Positions 5,158 to 12,905 of a stretch of 14,390 bases of DNA are shown here, in pieces. The DNA lies in contig PBWE01000021.1 in assembly GCA_002728915.1 (NCBI GenBank), positions 23,245 to 37,634 on the forward strand. The letters run 5' to 3'. Within the stretch, counting starts at the first letter, position 1; the number at the start of each line of letters is the position of its first letter. Position numbers and translations under genes: made by a program. The notes below the pieces were generated by a model. The model saw nothing but the letters and a program-made list of their open reading frames with translations. It made no database searches and was not told the origin of the DNA. Source of the stretch: Micrococcales bacterium (GTDB taxonomy: Bacteria; Actinomycetota; Actinomycetes; S36-B12).

Positions 5158-6684
5158 ATGCGGCTCGCCGAGGTGCTTCGTGACGCCGGTCGCGGCGTGG
5201 TTGCGGACGTGACGGGCACTCTTGATGAATCAGTAGGCAACCTCAACATCGTTGGTATCGCGCTGTCGTCCGATGGAGTGGAGCCAGGCTTTGCTTTCGC
5301 TGCGCTCGCTGGCCACCACCGTCACGGAGCGGAATTTATCGACGAAGCATGTCGTCGAGGGGCGGTAGCGGTCATCACCGACGCCGAGGGTCAATTAATC
5401 ATCGCTCGCAGCGCCCAAAGCGATATCCCCATCGTTGTATACGAACAACCGCGACCTTTGATCGCGCACATTGCGGCGTTCCTCGCTGGGTTCCCTACGC
5501 GGTCGCTGACGATGGTCGGGGTAACCGGCACAAACGGCAAGACCAGCGTCTGCGCCCTGCTCGCCGCAGCCCTTAGCGCCGGAGAGGTCAGTTGTGGCGT
5601 CATCGGAACCTTGGGCTCGACGTTGAACGGCGATCAACTCGCATCAGGCCCACGCACGACACCCGAAGCCCCCGACATCCAGGCGATGGCCGGGTCGATG
5701 GTGGACCGCGGAGCGAAGGCCATCGTTATGGAAGTCTCGAGTATCGCCCTGAGTGAGCATCGAGTCGATGGCGTCGTCTTCGACATCGCAGTTTTCACGG
5801 GCCTCAGCCACGATCATCTTGACTATCACGAGACCATGGAGGCCTACTTCTCCGCGAAGGTGGAACTCTTCGCCGGGGAGCGTTCGCGTCGGGGAGTCGT
5901 GCTGATCGATGACGAGTGGGGAGAGCGACTCGCGCGGGAGTCCGTTATCCCTATCGAGACGGTCAGCACCACCGGCAAACCGGCCGACTGGAATATGACC
6001 GCTGTCGATGGCGGGTGGGTGTTGACCGATGGTGTCGACTCCTGCGACGTGCGAACTCCGGTTGGTGCCGACTTTGTTGTCGCGAATGCCGCCGTGGCAA
6101 TCGTCGCGGCACTCCGCGTGGGTGTTCCGCTCGATGTTGCTGCGGACGCAACCGAGACGGCCAGCATCCCCGGGCGGATGGAACTCGTCGGACGCGAGAA
6201 CGGAATCGACTACGTCGTGGACTACGCGCACACGCCGGACGCGATTGAGCAGGTCGTATCCGCGGCCGCTCGTGAGCGAGCCGCTCGTGGACAAGGACGA
6301 GTCGTCGTTGTCATCGGTGCTGGGGGAGACCGCGATCCGCAGAAGCGACCGGATATGGGTGCGGCGGCCAGTCGGGCGGATGTCGTCATCGTGACCGATG
6401 ACAACCCGCGATCGGAGAACCCTGCGGACATTCGACGGCAGATTCTCAAAGGAGTGCAGAGCGGTTGTGAGATTCACGAGTGCGATTCGCGGCGAGACGC
6501 CATCGGGCTCGCAGTGGCGACGGCGAGACCGGGTGATGTCGTCCTGGTGCTGGGGAAGGGGCACGAAGCGACACAGGAGTGGTCGGATGGCGTGATTGCG
6601 TTCGACGATCGGCAGGTGCTGGCATCCTTCATTCACAATCGTCACGATCGTCACGAGGGGGAGTCTGGGAGGGGTGTCGAGTGA
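5158..6684 (+). CDS. murE: MurE, UDP-MurNAc-L-Ala-D-Glu:meso-DAP ligase
   Basis: The 508-residue cytoplasmic Mur ligase adds the third amino acid to the peptidoglycan precursor using ATP. Motifs in order: ATP loop GVTGTNGKTS (121-130), SGPRTTPEAPD (163-173), MEVSSIALSEHRV (191-203), FTGLSHDHLDYH (213-224), the lysine expected to be carbamylated in FSAKVELF (Lys234), PGRME (338-342), VDYAHTPD (354-361), GAGGDRDPQKRP (387-398), DNPR (415-418) and GKGHE (466-470). In characterised MurE enzymes DNPR is the signature for meso-diaminopimelate, as opposed to L-lysine, so A1-gamma type peptidoglycan is predicted. ATG 5158 lies three bases after the pbpB stop with no convincing Shine-Dalgarno, so translation is probably coupled to pbpB. 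The stop overlaps the murF GTG. Confidence 0.97.
   Translation: MRLAEVLRDAGRGVVADVTGTLDESVGNLNIVGIALSSDGVEPGFAFAALAGHHRHGAEFIDEACRRGAVAVITDAEGQLIIARSAQSDIPIVVYEQPRPLIAHIAAFLAGFPTRSLTMVGVTGTNGKTSVCALLAAALSAGEVSCGVIGTLGSTLNGDQLASGPRTTPEAPDIQAMAGSMVDRGAKAIVMEVSSIALSEHRVDGVVFDIAVFTGLSHDHLDYHETMEAYFSAKVELFAGERSRRGVVLIDDEWGERLARESVIPIETVSTTGKPADWNMTAVDGGWVLTDGVDSCDVRTPVGADFVVANAAVAIVAALRVGVPLDVAADATETASIPGRMELVGRENGIDYVVDYAHTPDAIEQVVSAAARERAARGQGRVVVVIGAGGDRDPQKRPDMGAAASRADVVIVTDDNPRSENPADIRRQILKGVQSGCEIHECDSRRDAIGLAVATARPGDVVLVLGKGHEATQEWSDGVIAFDDRQVLASFIHNRHDRHEGESGRGVE
6638..6655 (+). repeat. 9-bp tandem duplication inside the murE 3' end
   Basis: ATCGTCACG occurs twice in direct succession (6638-6646 and 6647-6655) within the murE coding region. 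It is in register with codons and gives the sequence NRHDRHE near the C-terminus of MurE. It lies after all conserved motifs and is probably a harmless slippage duplication. Confidence 0.7.
6667..6674 (+). promoter_or_regulatory. Ribosome binding site that fixes the murF start
   Basis: GGGAGGGG is six bases before the GTG at 6681 and decides the murF start over an in-frame ATG at 6579, which would create a 106-base overlap with murE and add residues unrelated to MurF. Confidence 0.8.
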
Positions 6685-8087
6685 AGCGGCTCCCTGTCGA
6701 TGTCCTCGCCACGGCGATGAACGCGTCGGTCAATGCTGCTCTCGATGTGACGGGAATTCAGGCAACCGGAGTTGCGATCGATTCTCGGGACGTCAGCCCC
6801 GGTGACGTGTTCTGCGCTCTTGAGGGAGAGCGCGTCGACGGGCACGATTTCGCAGCGGAGGCCATCGCCGCGGGCGCCGTGGCGATCATCACGAATCGCG
6901 ATATCGCTGGTGTCCCGTGTTTGGTCACCGATAACTCGTTGGAAGCACTGGGGCGGCTGGCTCATTGGTACCGCACTCACGAACTTTCCGCGACGGTGAT
7001 TGCCGTCACGGGTTCCTCAGGGAAAACCACAACCAAGGACCTGATTGCCGACGTTCTGCCCGGCGCTGTGGTCGCGGCCCGCGGCTCCTTCAATACCGAA
7101 GTCGGCGTTCCGCTGACCATCCTCGAGGCACACCCATCGACGGAATATCTGGTGCTCGAGATGGGGATGCGGGGAATCGGGCACATCGCGTACCTCGCCG
7201 AGATGGCAGAGCCGGACATCGGGGTCGTTCTCAACGTGGGGCTCGCGCATGTGGGAATGATGAACGGACCCGAGGAGATCGCGCGTGCGAAATCAGAGTT
7301 AGTTGGGGCCCTGTCTGCGGATGGTTTCGCTGTGCTGAATTGTGACGACTTCGCGGTCAGCGCCATGGCCGAGCAATCGGATGCTCCCGTGGTGTGGTTC
7401 GGCGAGAGCGAATCCGCTGGAGTCCGCGCCACAGGGGTCCAGCTTGACGACCAGGGGCGGGCCTCGTTCGACCTGACGGTGCCCGGGGAAGGCAGCGTTG
7501 CCGTGCACCTCTTGCTGCACGGCGAACACTTCGTCTCGGCCGCCCTGGCGGCCGCGGCGGTCGGTGTCTCGTGCGGCATGTCGGGTAAGGACATTGCGCG
7601 AGAATTGAGCAGTGCCCAGGCCCGAAGTCGCTGGCGCATGGATGTCCAAACGTCGACGCGGGGCATCACCGTGATCAACGATGCCTACAACGCCAACCCT
7701 GACTCCGTCCGCGCTGCGCTCAAGACGTTGCGCGCGATGCAGGGGTCCGGCAGAACGTGGGCCGTTCTCGGGGAAATGTTGGAGCTGGGTGATCGGTCTA
7801 CCGATGAGCACGATGCGATTGGGCGGCTGGCAGTGCGCCTCGACATCTCTCGCCTAGTGTGCGTGGGGATTGGCACCAAGGTGATGCACCTGGCGGCGAG
7901 CAACGAAGGGTCGTGGGGAGACGAATCCGTATGGGTGGAAGACCCGCAGGCAGCGATCGATTTACTGGACGAGCAACTCGAGTCCGGGGATGTCGTCCTC
8001 GTCAAGGCCTCTCGCGCGGTAGGAATGGAGCGGGTGCCCGAGCATCTTCTGAATAGCGGCTCAACGACGCAGGGGAGTGACCAATGA
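6681..8087 (+). CDS. murF: MurF, UDP-MurNAc-tripeptide:D-Ala-D-Ala ligase
   Basis: From the GTG at 6681 the product is 468 residues (MKRLPVDVLA...), a normal MurF length. It joins D-Ala-D-Ala to the UDP-MurNAc-tripeptide, completing the cytoplasmic pentapeptide. Motifs: DSRDVSPGDVFCALEGERVDGHDF (34-57) in the UDP-binding domain, ATP loop VTGSSGKTTTKD (109-120), the FNTEVGVPLT segment (137-146), LEMGMRGIGHI (159-169), NVGLAHVGMM (185-194) with ARAKSEL following, VINDAYNANPDS (331-342), and VKASRAVGMERV (441-452) near the C-terminus. The start is fixed by a strong Shine-Dalgarno, and its GTG overlaps the murE stop as GTGA. The stop overlaps the mraY ATG as ATGA. Confidence 0.96.
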   Translation: MKRLPVDVLATAMNASVNAALDVTGIQATGVAIDSRDVSPGDVFCALEGERVDGHDFAAEAIAAGAVAIITNRDIAGVPCLVTDNSLEALGRLAHWYRTHELSATVIAVTGSSGKTTTKDLIADVLPGAVVAARGSFNTEVGVPLTILEAHPSTEYLVLEMGMRGIGHIAYLAEMAEPDIGVVLNVGLAHVGMMNGPEEIARAKSELVGALSADGFAVLNCDDFAVSAMAEQSDAPVVWFGESESAGVRATGVQLDDQGRASFDLTVPGEGSVAVHLLLHGEHFVSAALAAAAVGVSCGMSGKDIARELSSAQARSRWRMDVQTSTRGITVINDAYNANPDSVRAALKTLRAMQGSGRTWAVLGEMLELGDRSTDEHDAIGRLAVRLDISRLVCVGIGTKVMHLAASNEGSWGDESVWVEDPQAAIDLLDEQLESGDVVLVKASRAVGMERVPEHLLNSGSTTQGSDQ

Positions 8088-9151
8088 GACTTGTGGTCAT
8101 CGCCCTCGCGATCGCATCGGTCGTGTCGTTGGTGGGAACGCCGATTCTGATCAAGCTCCTGTCCCGACGCGGTCACGCCCAGGCGATTCGCGTCAGCACC
8201 GAAAGCGAGGCCTACCCCGATCATGAATTCAAGGTCGGTACGCCGTCCATGGGCGGCGTCGCCATTCTTCTCGCGGTGCTCGCGGGCTATTTCGGCACGC
8301 ATCTGCTGACGTGGCGACCGGTGAGTACGTCCGGTTTGCTAGTGCTCTTCTTGATGGTGGGATTGGGTCTGGTCGGCCTGGCCGACGACTACTTGAAGAT
8401 CTTCAAACAGCGCAGCACGGGTCTGCGGGCGAGAACCAAATTGATCGGCCAGGCCCTGGTTGCGTTCACATTCGCGTACCTGTCGGTCCAGTTCCCCGAT
8501 GCCGATGGTGAGACCGCAGCTTCCATGGCGGTTTCCTTCGTCCGCGACACTCCGTTGGTCCTCCCCCTGGGGTTGTTCCTGGTGTGGGTGTGGTTCCTGA
8601 TTACCGCAACCACCAATGGTGTGAACCTGACGGACGGACTCGACGGGTTGGCCGTCGGAGCATCAGTGATGAGCTTCCTGGCCTATGTGCTGTTGGCGAT
8701 TTGGCAGTACGGACAGAACTGCGCGTTCGTTGATTCAGAATTCTGCTACACCACCCAGAATCCCTTGGACCTCGGAATCGTTGCGGCGTCCGCCGCGGGA
8801 GCGTGCTTTGGATTCCTGTGGTGGAACACGGCGCCAGCGCGGATCTTCATGGGCGATACCGGTTCTCTCGCCCTCGGCGGTGGTATCGCCGGACTCGCCA
8901 TTCTCAGTCGTACCGAGTTGCTCCTGCCCTTCATCGCCGGGCTCTTCTTGATCACCACGGTGTCGGTCATCTTGCAGGTGGGTTCCTTCCGCCTCACCGG
9001 GCGTCGGATATTCCGCATGGCCCCGTTGCACCACCACTTCGAGATGATCGGCTGGCCTGAGATTCAAATCGTCGTGAGGTTGTGGATTGTTCAGGGACTG
9101 TGCATCGGAGCAGGATTGACGCTCTTTTATGCTGAGTGGGTACGTGCGTGA
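8084..9151 (+). CDS. mraY: MraY, phospho-MurNAc-pentapeptide translocase
   Basis: The 355-residue polytopic membrane enzyme transfers phospho-MurNAc-pentapeptide from UDP to undecaprenyl phosphate, making lipid I on the cytoplasmic face. I see about ten hydrophobic spans, starting with residues 2-20. The catalytic landmarks are present: GTPSMGG (52-58), the Asp pair in LADDYLKIFK (Asp101/Asp102), NGVNLTDGLDGLA (178-190), FMGDTGSLALGG (255-266, Mg-binding Asp258) and MAPLHHHFE (312-320, the His-rich loop). The region with two cysteines around QNCAFVDSEFCYTTQNP (211-227) is an external loop that is variable in the family. The ATG overlaps the murF stop (ATGA) and is preceded by AGGGGAG at 8071-8077. 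Confidence 0.97.
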   Translation: MRLVVIALAIASVVSLVGTPILIKLLSRRGHAQAIRVSTESEAYPDHEFKVGTPSMGGVAILLAVLAGYFGTHLLTWRPVSTSGLLVLFLMVGLGLVGLADDYLKIFKQRSTGLRARTKLIGQALVAFTFAYLSVQFPDADGETAASMAVSFVRDTPLVLPLGLFLVWVWFLITATTNGVNLTDGLDGLAVGASVMSFLAYVLLAIWQYGQNCAFVDSEFCYTTQNPLDLGIVAASAAGACFGFLWWNTAPARIFMGDTGSLALGGGIAGLAILSRTELLLPFIAGLFLITTVSVILQVGSFRLTGRRIFRMAPLHHHFEMIGWPEIQIVVRLWIVQGLCIGAGLTLFYAEWVRA

Positions 9152-10590
9152 CCGAGCACCGGGTGAGTGCACTGCATCGAGATTCGCAATGGTCCGACCT
9201 GTCCGTCTGCGTTGTCGGGCTGGGAGTCGCCGGCTATTCGTGCGCCGACGTGTTGATGCAACTTGGTGCATCGGTCACCATCGTGGATGAGTCACCGGGG
9301 GACATTCATCAGGAGCGAGCAGAAGTACTCGGATCGCTGGGTGCGGCTATTCGGTTCGGTGAGGCGGCCGAGTTGCCACTCGACAGCAATCTGGTGGTCG
9401 TATCACCGGGGATTCGACCGTCCGCGCCGGTGCTGGCCCCGGCGCTGGCTCGCGAGATTCCGATCTGGGGCGAACTCGAACTGGCGTGGCGGCTTCGTCG
9501 CGGTCCATCCGACGCCCCGTGGATGTGCGTGACGGGAACGAACGGAAAGACGACGGTGACGTTGATGCTGGAGTCGATGCTCACGGCATCGGGAGCTCGG
9601 GCAGTATCCGCAGGGAATATTGGTGTTCCTCTCGTCGACGTGATCATGCATGACGATGTCGAGGTCATTGCCGTGGAAGTGGGCGCGCCGCAACTTCCGT
9701 TCGTGGCATCGATGAGCCCCTACGCAGCCGTATGTCTGAACATCGCCGATGATCACATCGATCACTTCGGTTCCGTTGAGGAGTATGTGAACTCAAAAGA
9801 ACGCATCTACCGACACACACGCCACTCCGCGATCTATTCGGTTGACGATGACGTGACGCGTGGAATGGTCGAACGGGCGGACGTAATCGATGGTTGTTGG
9901 GCTATCGGTTTCACGCAGGGAGTTCCTGACGTCGGAATGGTCGGCGTCGTGGACAACCTGCTGGTCGATCGGGCCTACCTCGAGCAGCGGCGAGATGCAG
10001 CCCTCGAGTTGGCGAGCATCAACGATGTCCGACCCCAGGCTCCACACAACGTCGCCAATGCGCTGGCCGCAGCGGCGCTTGCTAGGTCCTACGGGGTGCA
10101 TCCGAGCGCGGTTCGGGCAGGCCTTCGTGACTTCCAACCGGCGCCGCACCGGATAGCCGAGGTTGGAGAGTTCTCGGGCGTCAGATACGTGGACGACTCG
10201 AAGGCGACCAACACCCATGCGGCGAAGACGTCGCTTCTGGCGTACCCGTCGGTGGTGTGGGTCGCCGGTGGCGTGGCGAAGGGGCAGGAATTCGACGATT
10301 TGGTGGTCGAGATCCACGATCGGCTCCGAGGGGTGGTGCTCTTGGGGCGTGACGCGGGGGTTATCCGCGACGCTTTGGCCCGACACGCACCCGATATTCC
10401 GGTAATCGTCGTGGAACGCAACGAAACTGGTGTGATGGGTGAGGTTGTTGATGCAGCTGCTGGGCTCGCCCGACCCGGTGACGTCGTTCTCCTCGCCCCC
10501 GGGTGCGCCTCGTGGGACACGTTCACCGACTACACCGAGCGTGGACGTGCCTTCGCTGATGCTGTGCTGCAGCAGGGCTCGCCGTCATGA
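9148..10590 (+). CDS. murD: MurD, UDP-MurNAc-L-Ala:D-Glu ligase
   Basis: The 480-residue cytoplasmic ligase adds D-glutamate to UDP-MurNAc-L-Ala. Motifs: CVVGLGVAGYSCADVL (21-36, Rossmann-like UDP domain), VSPGI (85-89), ATP loop VTGTNGKTTVT (128-138), SAGNIGVPL (154-162), NIADDHIDHFGS (198-209) with metal-binding His203, Lys217 in VNSKERIY as the expected carbamylated lysine, YVDDSKATNTHA (347-358) and LAPGCASWDTFTDYTERG (449-466). The normally conserved SSFQ after the metal-ligand Glu (Glu177) reads GAPQ here. I chose the GTG at 9148 because it overlaps the mraY stop as GTGA; in-frame GTGs at 9136 and 9163 are alternatives, and Shine-Dalgarno support is weak for all. The stop overlaps the ftsW ATG (ATGA). 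Confidence 0.94.
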   Translation: MTEHRVSALHRDSQWSDLSVCVVGLGVAGYSCADVLMQLGASVTIVDESPGDIHQERAEVLGSLGAAIRFGEAAELPLDSNLVVVSPGIRPSAPVLAPALAREIPIWGELELAWRLRRGPSDAPWMCVTGTNGKTTVTLMLESMLTASGARAVSAGNIGVPLVDVIMHDDVEVIAVEVGAPQLPFVASMSPYAAVCLNIADDHIDHFGSVEEYVNSKERIYRHTRHSAIYSVDDDVTRGMVERADVIDGCWAIGFTQGVPDVGMVGVVDNLLVDRAYLEQRRDAALELASINDVRPQAPHNVANALAAAALARSYGVHPSAVRAGLRDFQPAPHRIAEVGEFSGVRYVDDSKATNTHAAKTSLLAYPSVVWVAGGVAKGQEFDDLVVEIHDRLRGVVLLGRDAGVIRDALARHAPDIPVIVVERNETGVMGEVVDAAAGLARPGDVVLLAPGCASWDTFTDYTERGRAFADAVLQQGSPS

Positions 10591-11813
10591 GCAGCCAGAC
10601 GCCGGAGGTATCCGAGCGATCCACGAGCCCCGGCCAGGGCGGATCAACCTCCCCGCTGGCGCTACTCGCCCGTCACCCCCTGAGCGCGTATTACCTGCTG
10701 ATGGGTTCGGCGTTGCTTTTGCTTCTCCTCGGCCTGATCATGGTGATGTCGGCATCGAGCATCGAAAGTGTCCGCGTCTTCGGATCTCCCTACACCCTCG
10801 CGCAACGCCAGGCCTTCTTCGCCCTGCTCGGCGCCGTTGCGATGTTCTTTGCGGCTCGCACATCCGTGCAGTTCTGGCGTGCCTTCGCGTGGCCATTGCT
10901 GCTCGTCGCCTTTGGATTGCTGGTGGCTGTCCTCATCATCGGCGTCGAAGTCGCCGGACAACGCAACTGGATCGAAATCTTCGGCCCTTTCAGGCTCCAG
11001 CCGAGTGAAATCGCGAAACTCGCGCTTGTCGTGTGGGGCGCGGAAGTGCTGTCGCGGCGGTCTCGCCGGCTCGACACCTGGCGTGGCCTGCTCATTCCAA
11101 TCGTGCCGGTAGCAGTCGTGATGATGGTGTTGGTTCTCACCGAGGGTGACTTCGGGAACACGGTGATGCTGGGAGCCATCCTCGCGGGCATTCTCTTCGC
11201 CGCCGGGGCGCCGCTACGGGTTTTCGCCGTTTTCGCAGCGGTGGGTGCCGTGGGAGTGTGGATTCTCTCGTTGGCCGCGCCCTATCGCATGGACCGCATC
11301 CTGTCCTGGCTCAATCCTGGCTCGGATCGATTGGGGGTCGGTTGGCAGGTCACCCAAGGGCAATACGCGCTCGGTACCGGAGGCTTTTGGGGAGTGGGGC
11401 TCGGTGCCAGCCGAGAAAAGTGGGGGACGTTGCCGGAGGCCCACACAGACTTCATCTACCCCGTGATCGGTGAAGAGCTCGGGCTGCTGGGAACGTTGAT
11501 CGTGTTGGCGTTGTTCTCACTGCTTGCCTTTGCGGTCTTTCGTCTCAGCCGGAACACCGATGATTCCTTCGTTCGCTACGCCGCTGCCGGGGTCGGGGCG
11601 TGGATCGTGGTGCAGGCCGTGGTGAACATCGGCGGGGTCCTCGGACTTCTTCCCGTTGCGGGAGTCACCCTTCCACTGGTCTCCTACGGAGGGTCATCGC
11701 TGATTCCCACTCTGACAGCCATCGGCATGCTTATGGCCTTTGCTCGTCAAGAGCCCGGTGCCCGACGCGCGTTGCGACGACGCAGCACGGCCCAGGCCCT
11801 GCGGCGCCGATAG
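10587..11813 (+). CDS. ftsW: FtsW, septal lipid II polymerase (SEDS glycosyltransferase)
   Basis: The 408-residue SEDS protein has about ten membrane spans after a Ser/Pro/Gly-rich cytoplasmic N-terminus (1-30). FtsW polymerises lipid II into glycan strands together with its partner class B PBP, here the pbpB product. Recognised motifs are MVMSASS (52-58), NWIEIFGPFRLQPSEIAKLA (127-146), the usual PDLGT region reading EGDFGNT (186-192), LGVGWQVTQGQYALGTGGFWG (249-269), LPEAHTDFIYPVIGEELGLLG (282-302) with Asp288 at the position of the catalytic aspartate, and GVTLPLVSYGGSSL (359-372). HTDF and the gene position between murD and murG favour FtsW over RodA. The basic C-terminus (RRALRRRSTAQALRRR) is cytoplasmic. 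Twelve bases separate its stop from murG. Confidence 0.95.
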   Translation: MSSQTPEVSERSTSPGQGGSTSPLALLARHPLSAYYLLMGSALLLLLLGLIMVMSASSIESVRVFGSPYTLAQRQAFFALLGAVAMFFAARTSVQFWRAFAWPLLLVAFGLLVAVLIIGVEVAGQRNWIEIFGPFRLQPSEIAKLALVVWGAEVLSRRSRRLDTWRGLLIPIVPVAVVMMVLVLTEGDFGNTVMLGAILAGILFAAGAPLRVFAVFAAVGAVGVWILSLAAPYRMDRILSWLNPGSDRLGVGWQVTQGQYALGTGGFWGVGLGASREKWGTLPEAHTDFIYPVIGEELGLLGTLIVLALFSLLAFAVFRLSRNTDDSFVRYAAAGVGAWIVVQAVVNIGGVLGLLPVAGVTLPLVSYGGSSLIPTLTAIGMLMAFARQEPGARRALRRRSTAQALRRR

Positions 11814-11825
11814 CGGTCCGTCGCC

Positions 11826-12905
11826 ATGCACGTGGTCTTCGCTGCCGGTGGTACAGCCGGTCACCTCGAACCCGCTCTCACGACGGCTGACCTTCTCGTG
11901 CAACGTGATCCCACAACCGCCGTCTCTTTTGTCGGTGGCAGCCGGGGCCTTGAAGGAGAACTCGTGGCCGCGCGTGGATACGCGTTGGTAGCCACCACCG
12001 CGCAGCCTTTTCCTCGACGCCTCTCTGCAAGCGCAGTCGCCTTCCCGTTCTTGACCATCGAGGGTGTGTGGCAGGCCGCGGCCCATCTGCGTGAGGTTTC
12101 AGCGGACGTGGTGGTGGGCTTCGGGGGTTACGCAGCCGTGCCTGGCTACGCGGCTGCGTGGTTGACGCGCACTCCCTTAGTCATCCACGAAGCAAACTCT
12201 CGCGCTGGATTCGCCAACGTGCTCGGAGCGAAATGGACGAAGAACGTCGCGAGCGTCCATCCTGGGGTGCTCGCCCACGCCCGGCCTATGGGGCTTCCCC
12301 TTCGTCCATCGGTGGCACAACTCAACGTCGCAGAACAACGTAGCGTGGCACGAGGGATGTGGGACCTTCCCGAACAGGGACCGGTTGTTTTGATTTTCGG
12401 CGGAAGCCAAGGAGCCCGACACCTGAACGAAGTCGTCGCCGGCAGCATCCAGGCGCTGACGGACGCCGGAGTCAGCGTTCTGCATGCCGTGGGCAGGAAC
12501 AATCTGCTCCCAGACCCGCACCCGAACTATCGACCCGTCGCATACATCAATCAGATGGATAGGGCCTATGCAGCCGCCGATCTTGTTGTTTGTCGATCCG
12601 GAGCAATGACCTGCGCGGAATTGACAGCGGTCGGTGTGCCGGCCATCTACGTGCCCCTACCTATCGGAAACGGCGAGCAAGCGGGAAATTCACGCCCGAT
12701 CGTGGATGCAGGTGGGGGATTGCAGGTGGCGGATGAGGCTGTGACATCGGAGTGGCTCACGACCACGGCGCTCACCCTGGTACAGGATGAAGGTCGGCTC
12801 CGGACGATGGCGTCGGCTGCCCGCTCTCTCGGTGACCGGAACGCCGGTGAGGCGATGGTGCGGTGGATAGGCGACGTCGTCGAGCGGCGACGGAAGGGTC
12901 GGTGA
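11826..12905 (+). CDS. murG: MurG, lipid II synthase (GlcNAc transferase)
   Basis: The 359-residue, membrane-associated GT-B glycosyltransferase transfers GlcNAc from UDP-GlcNAc to lipid I, making lipid II for MurJ/FtsW. Motifs: AAGGTAGHLEPAL (6-18, lipid-binding glycine loop), GVWQAAAHLRE (80-90), GFGGYAAVPGYAAAWL (98-113), IHEANSRAGFAN (120-131), LIFGGSQGARHLNEVV (189-204), and the UDP-GlcNAc site CRSGAMTCAELTAVGVPAIY (256-275) with LPIGNGEQAGNSRPIVDAGG (278-297). The Cys-Arg-Ser-Gly-Ala-Met-Thr-Cys wording is characteristic of actinobacterial MurG. ATG 11826 has no strong Shine-Dalgarno but is the only start that keeps the N-terminal strand. The stop TGA shares one base with the murC ATG. 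Confidence 0.96.
   Translation: MHVVFAAGGTAGHLEPALTTADLLVQRDPTTAVSFVGGSRGLEGELVAARGYALVATTAQPFPRRLSASAVAFPFLTIEGVWQAAAHLREVSADVVVGFGGYAAVPGYAAAWLTRTPLVIHEANSRAGFANVLGAKWTKNVASVHPGVLAHARPMGLPLRPSVAQLNVAEQRSVARGMWDLPEQGPVVLIFGGSQGARHLNEVVAGSIQALTDAGVSVLHAVGRNNLLPDPHPNYRPVAYINQMDRAYAAADLVVCRSGAMTCAELTAVGVPAIYVPLPIGNGEQAGNSRPIVDAGGGLQVADEAVTSEWLTTTALTLVQDEGRLRTMASAARSLGDRNAGEAMVRWIGDVVERRRKGR
12892..12898 (+). promoter_or_regulatory. Ribosome binding site that fixes the murC start
   Basis: GGAAGGG lies six bases before the ATG at 12905 and inside the murG 3' end. It favours 12905 over an adjacent in-frame GTG at 12902 and an in-frame ATG at 12863, which would add a basic segment not typical of MurC. 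Confidence 0.75.

Noticed and set aside
5644..6654. Minus-strand open frame of 336 codons inside murE
   Set aside because: It is entirely antisense to the conserved MurE ligase domains, has no ribosome binding site or recognisable motif, and its composition is that of a complementary-strand shadow.
6579..6680. Upstream ATG as the murF start
   Set aside because: It would overlap murE by 106 bases and add 34 residues (MVGWRDCVRR...) unlike any MurF. The GTG at 6681 has a strong Shine-Dalgarno and a GTGA overlap.
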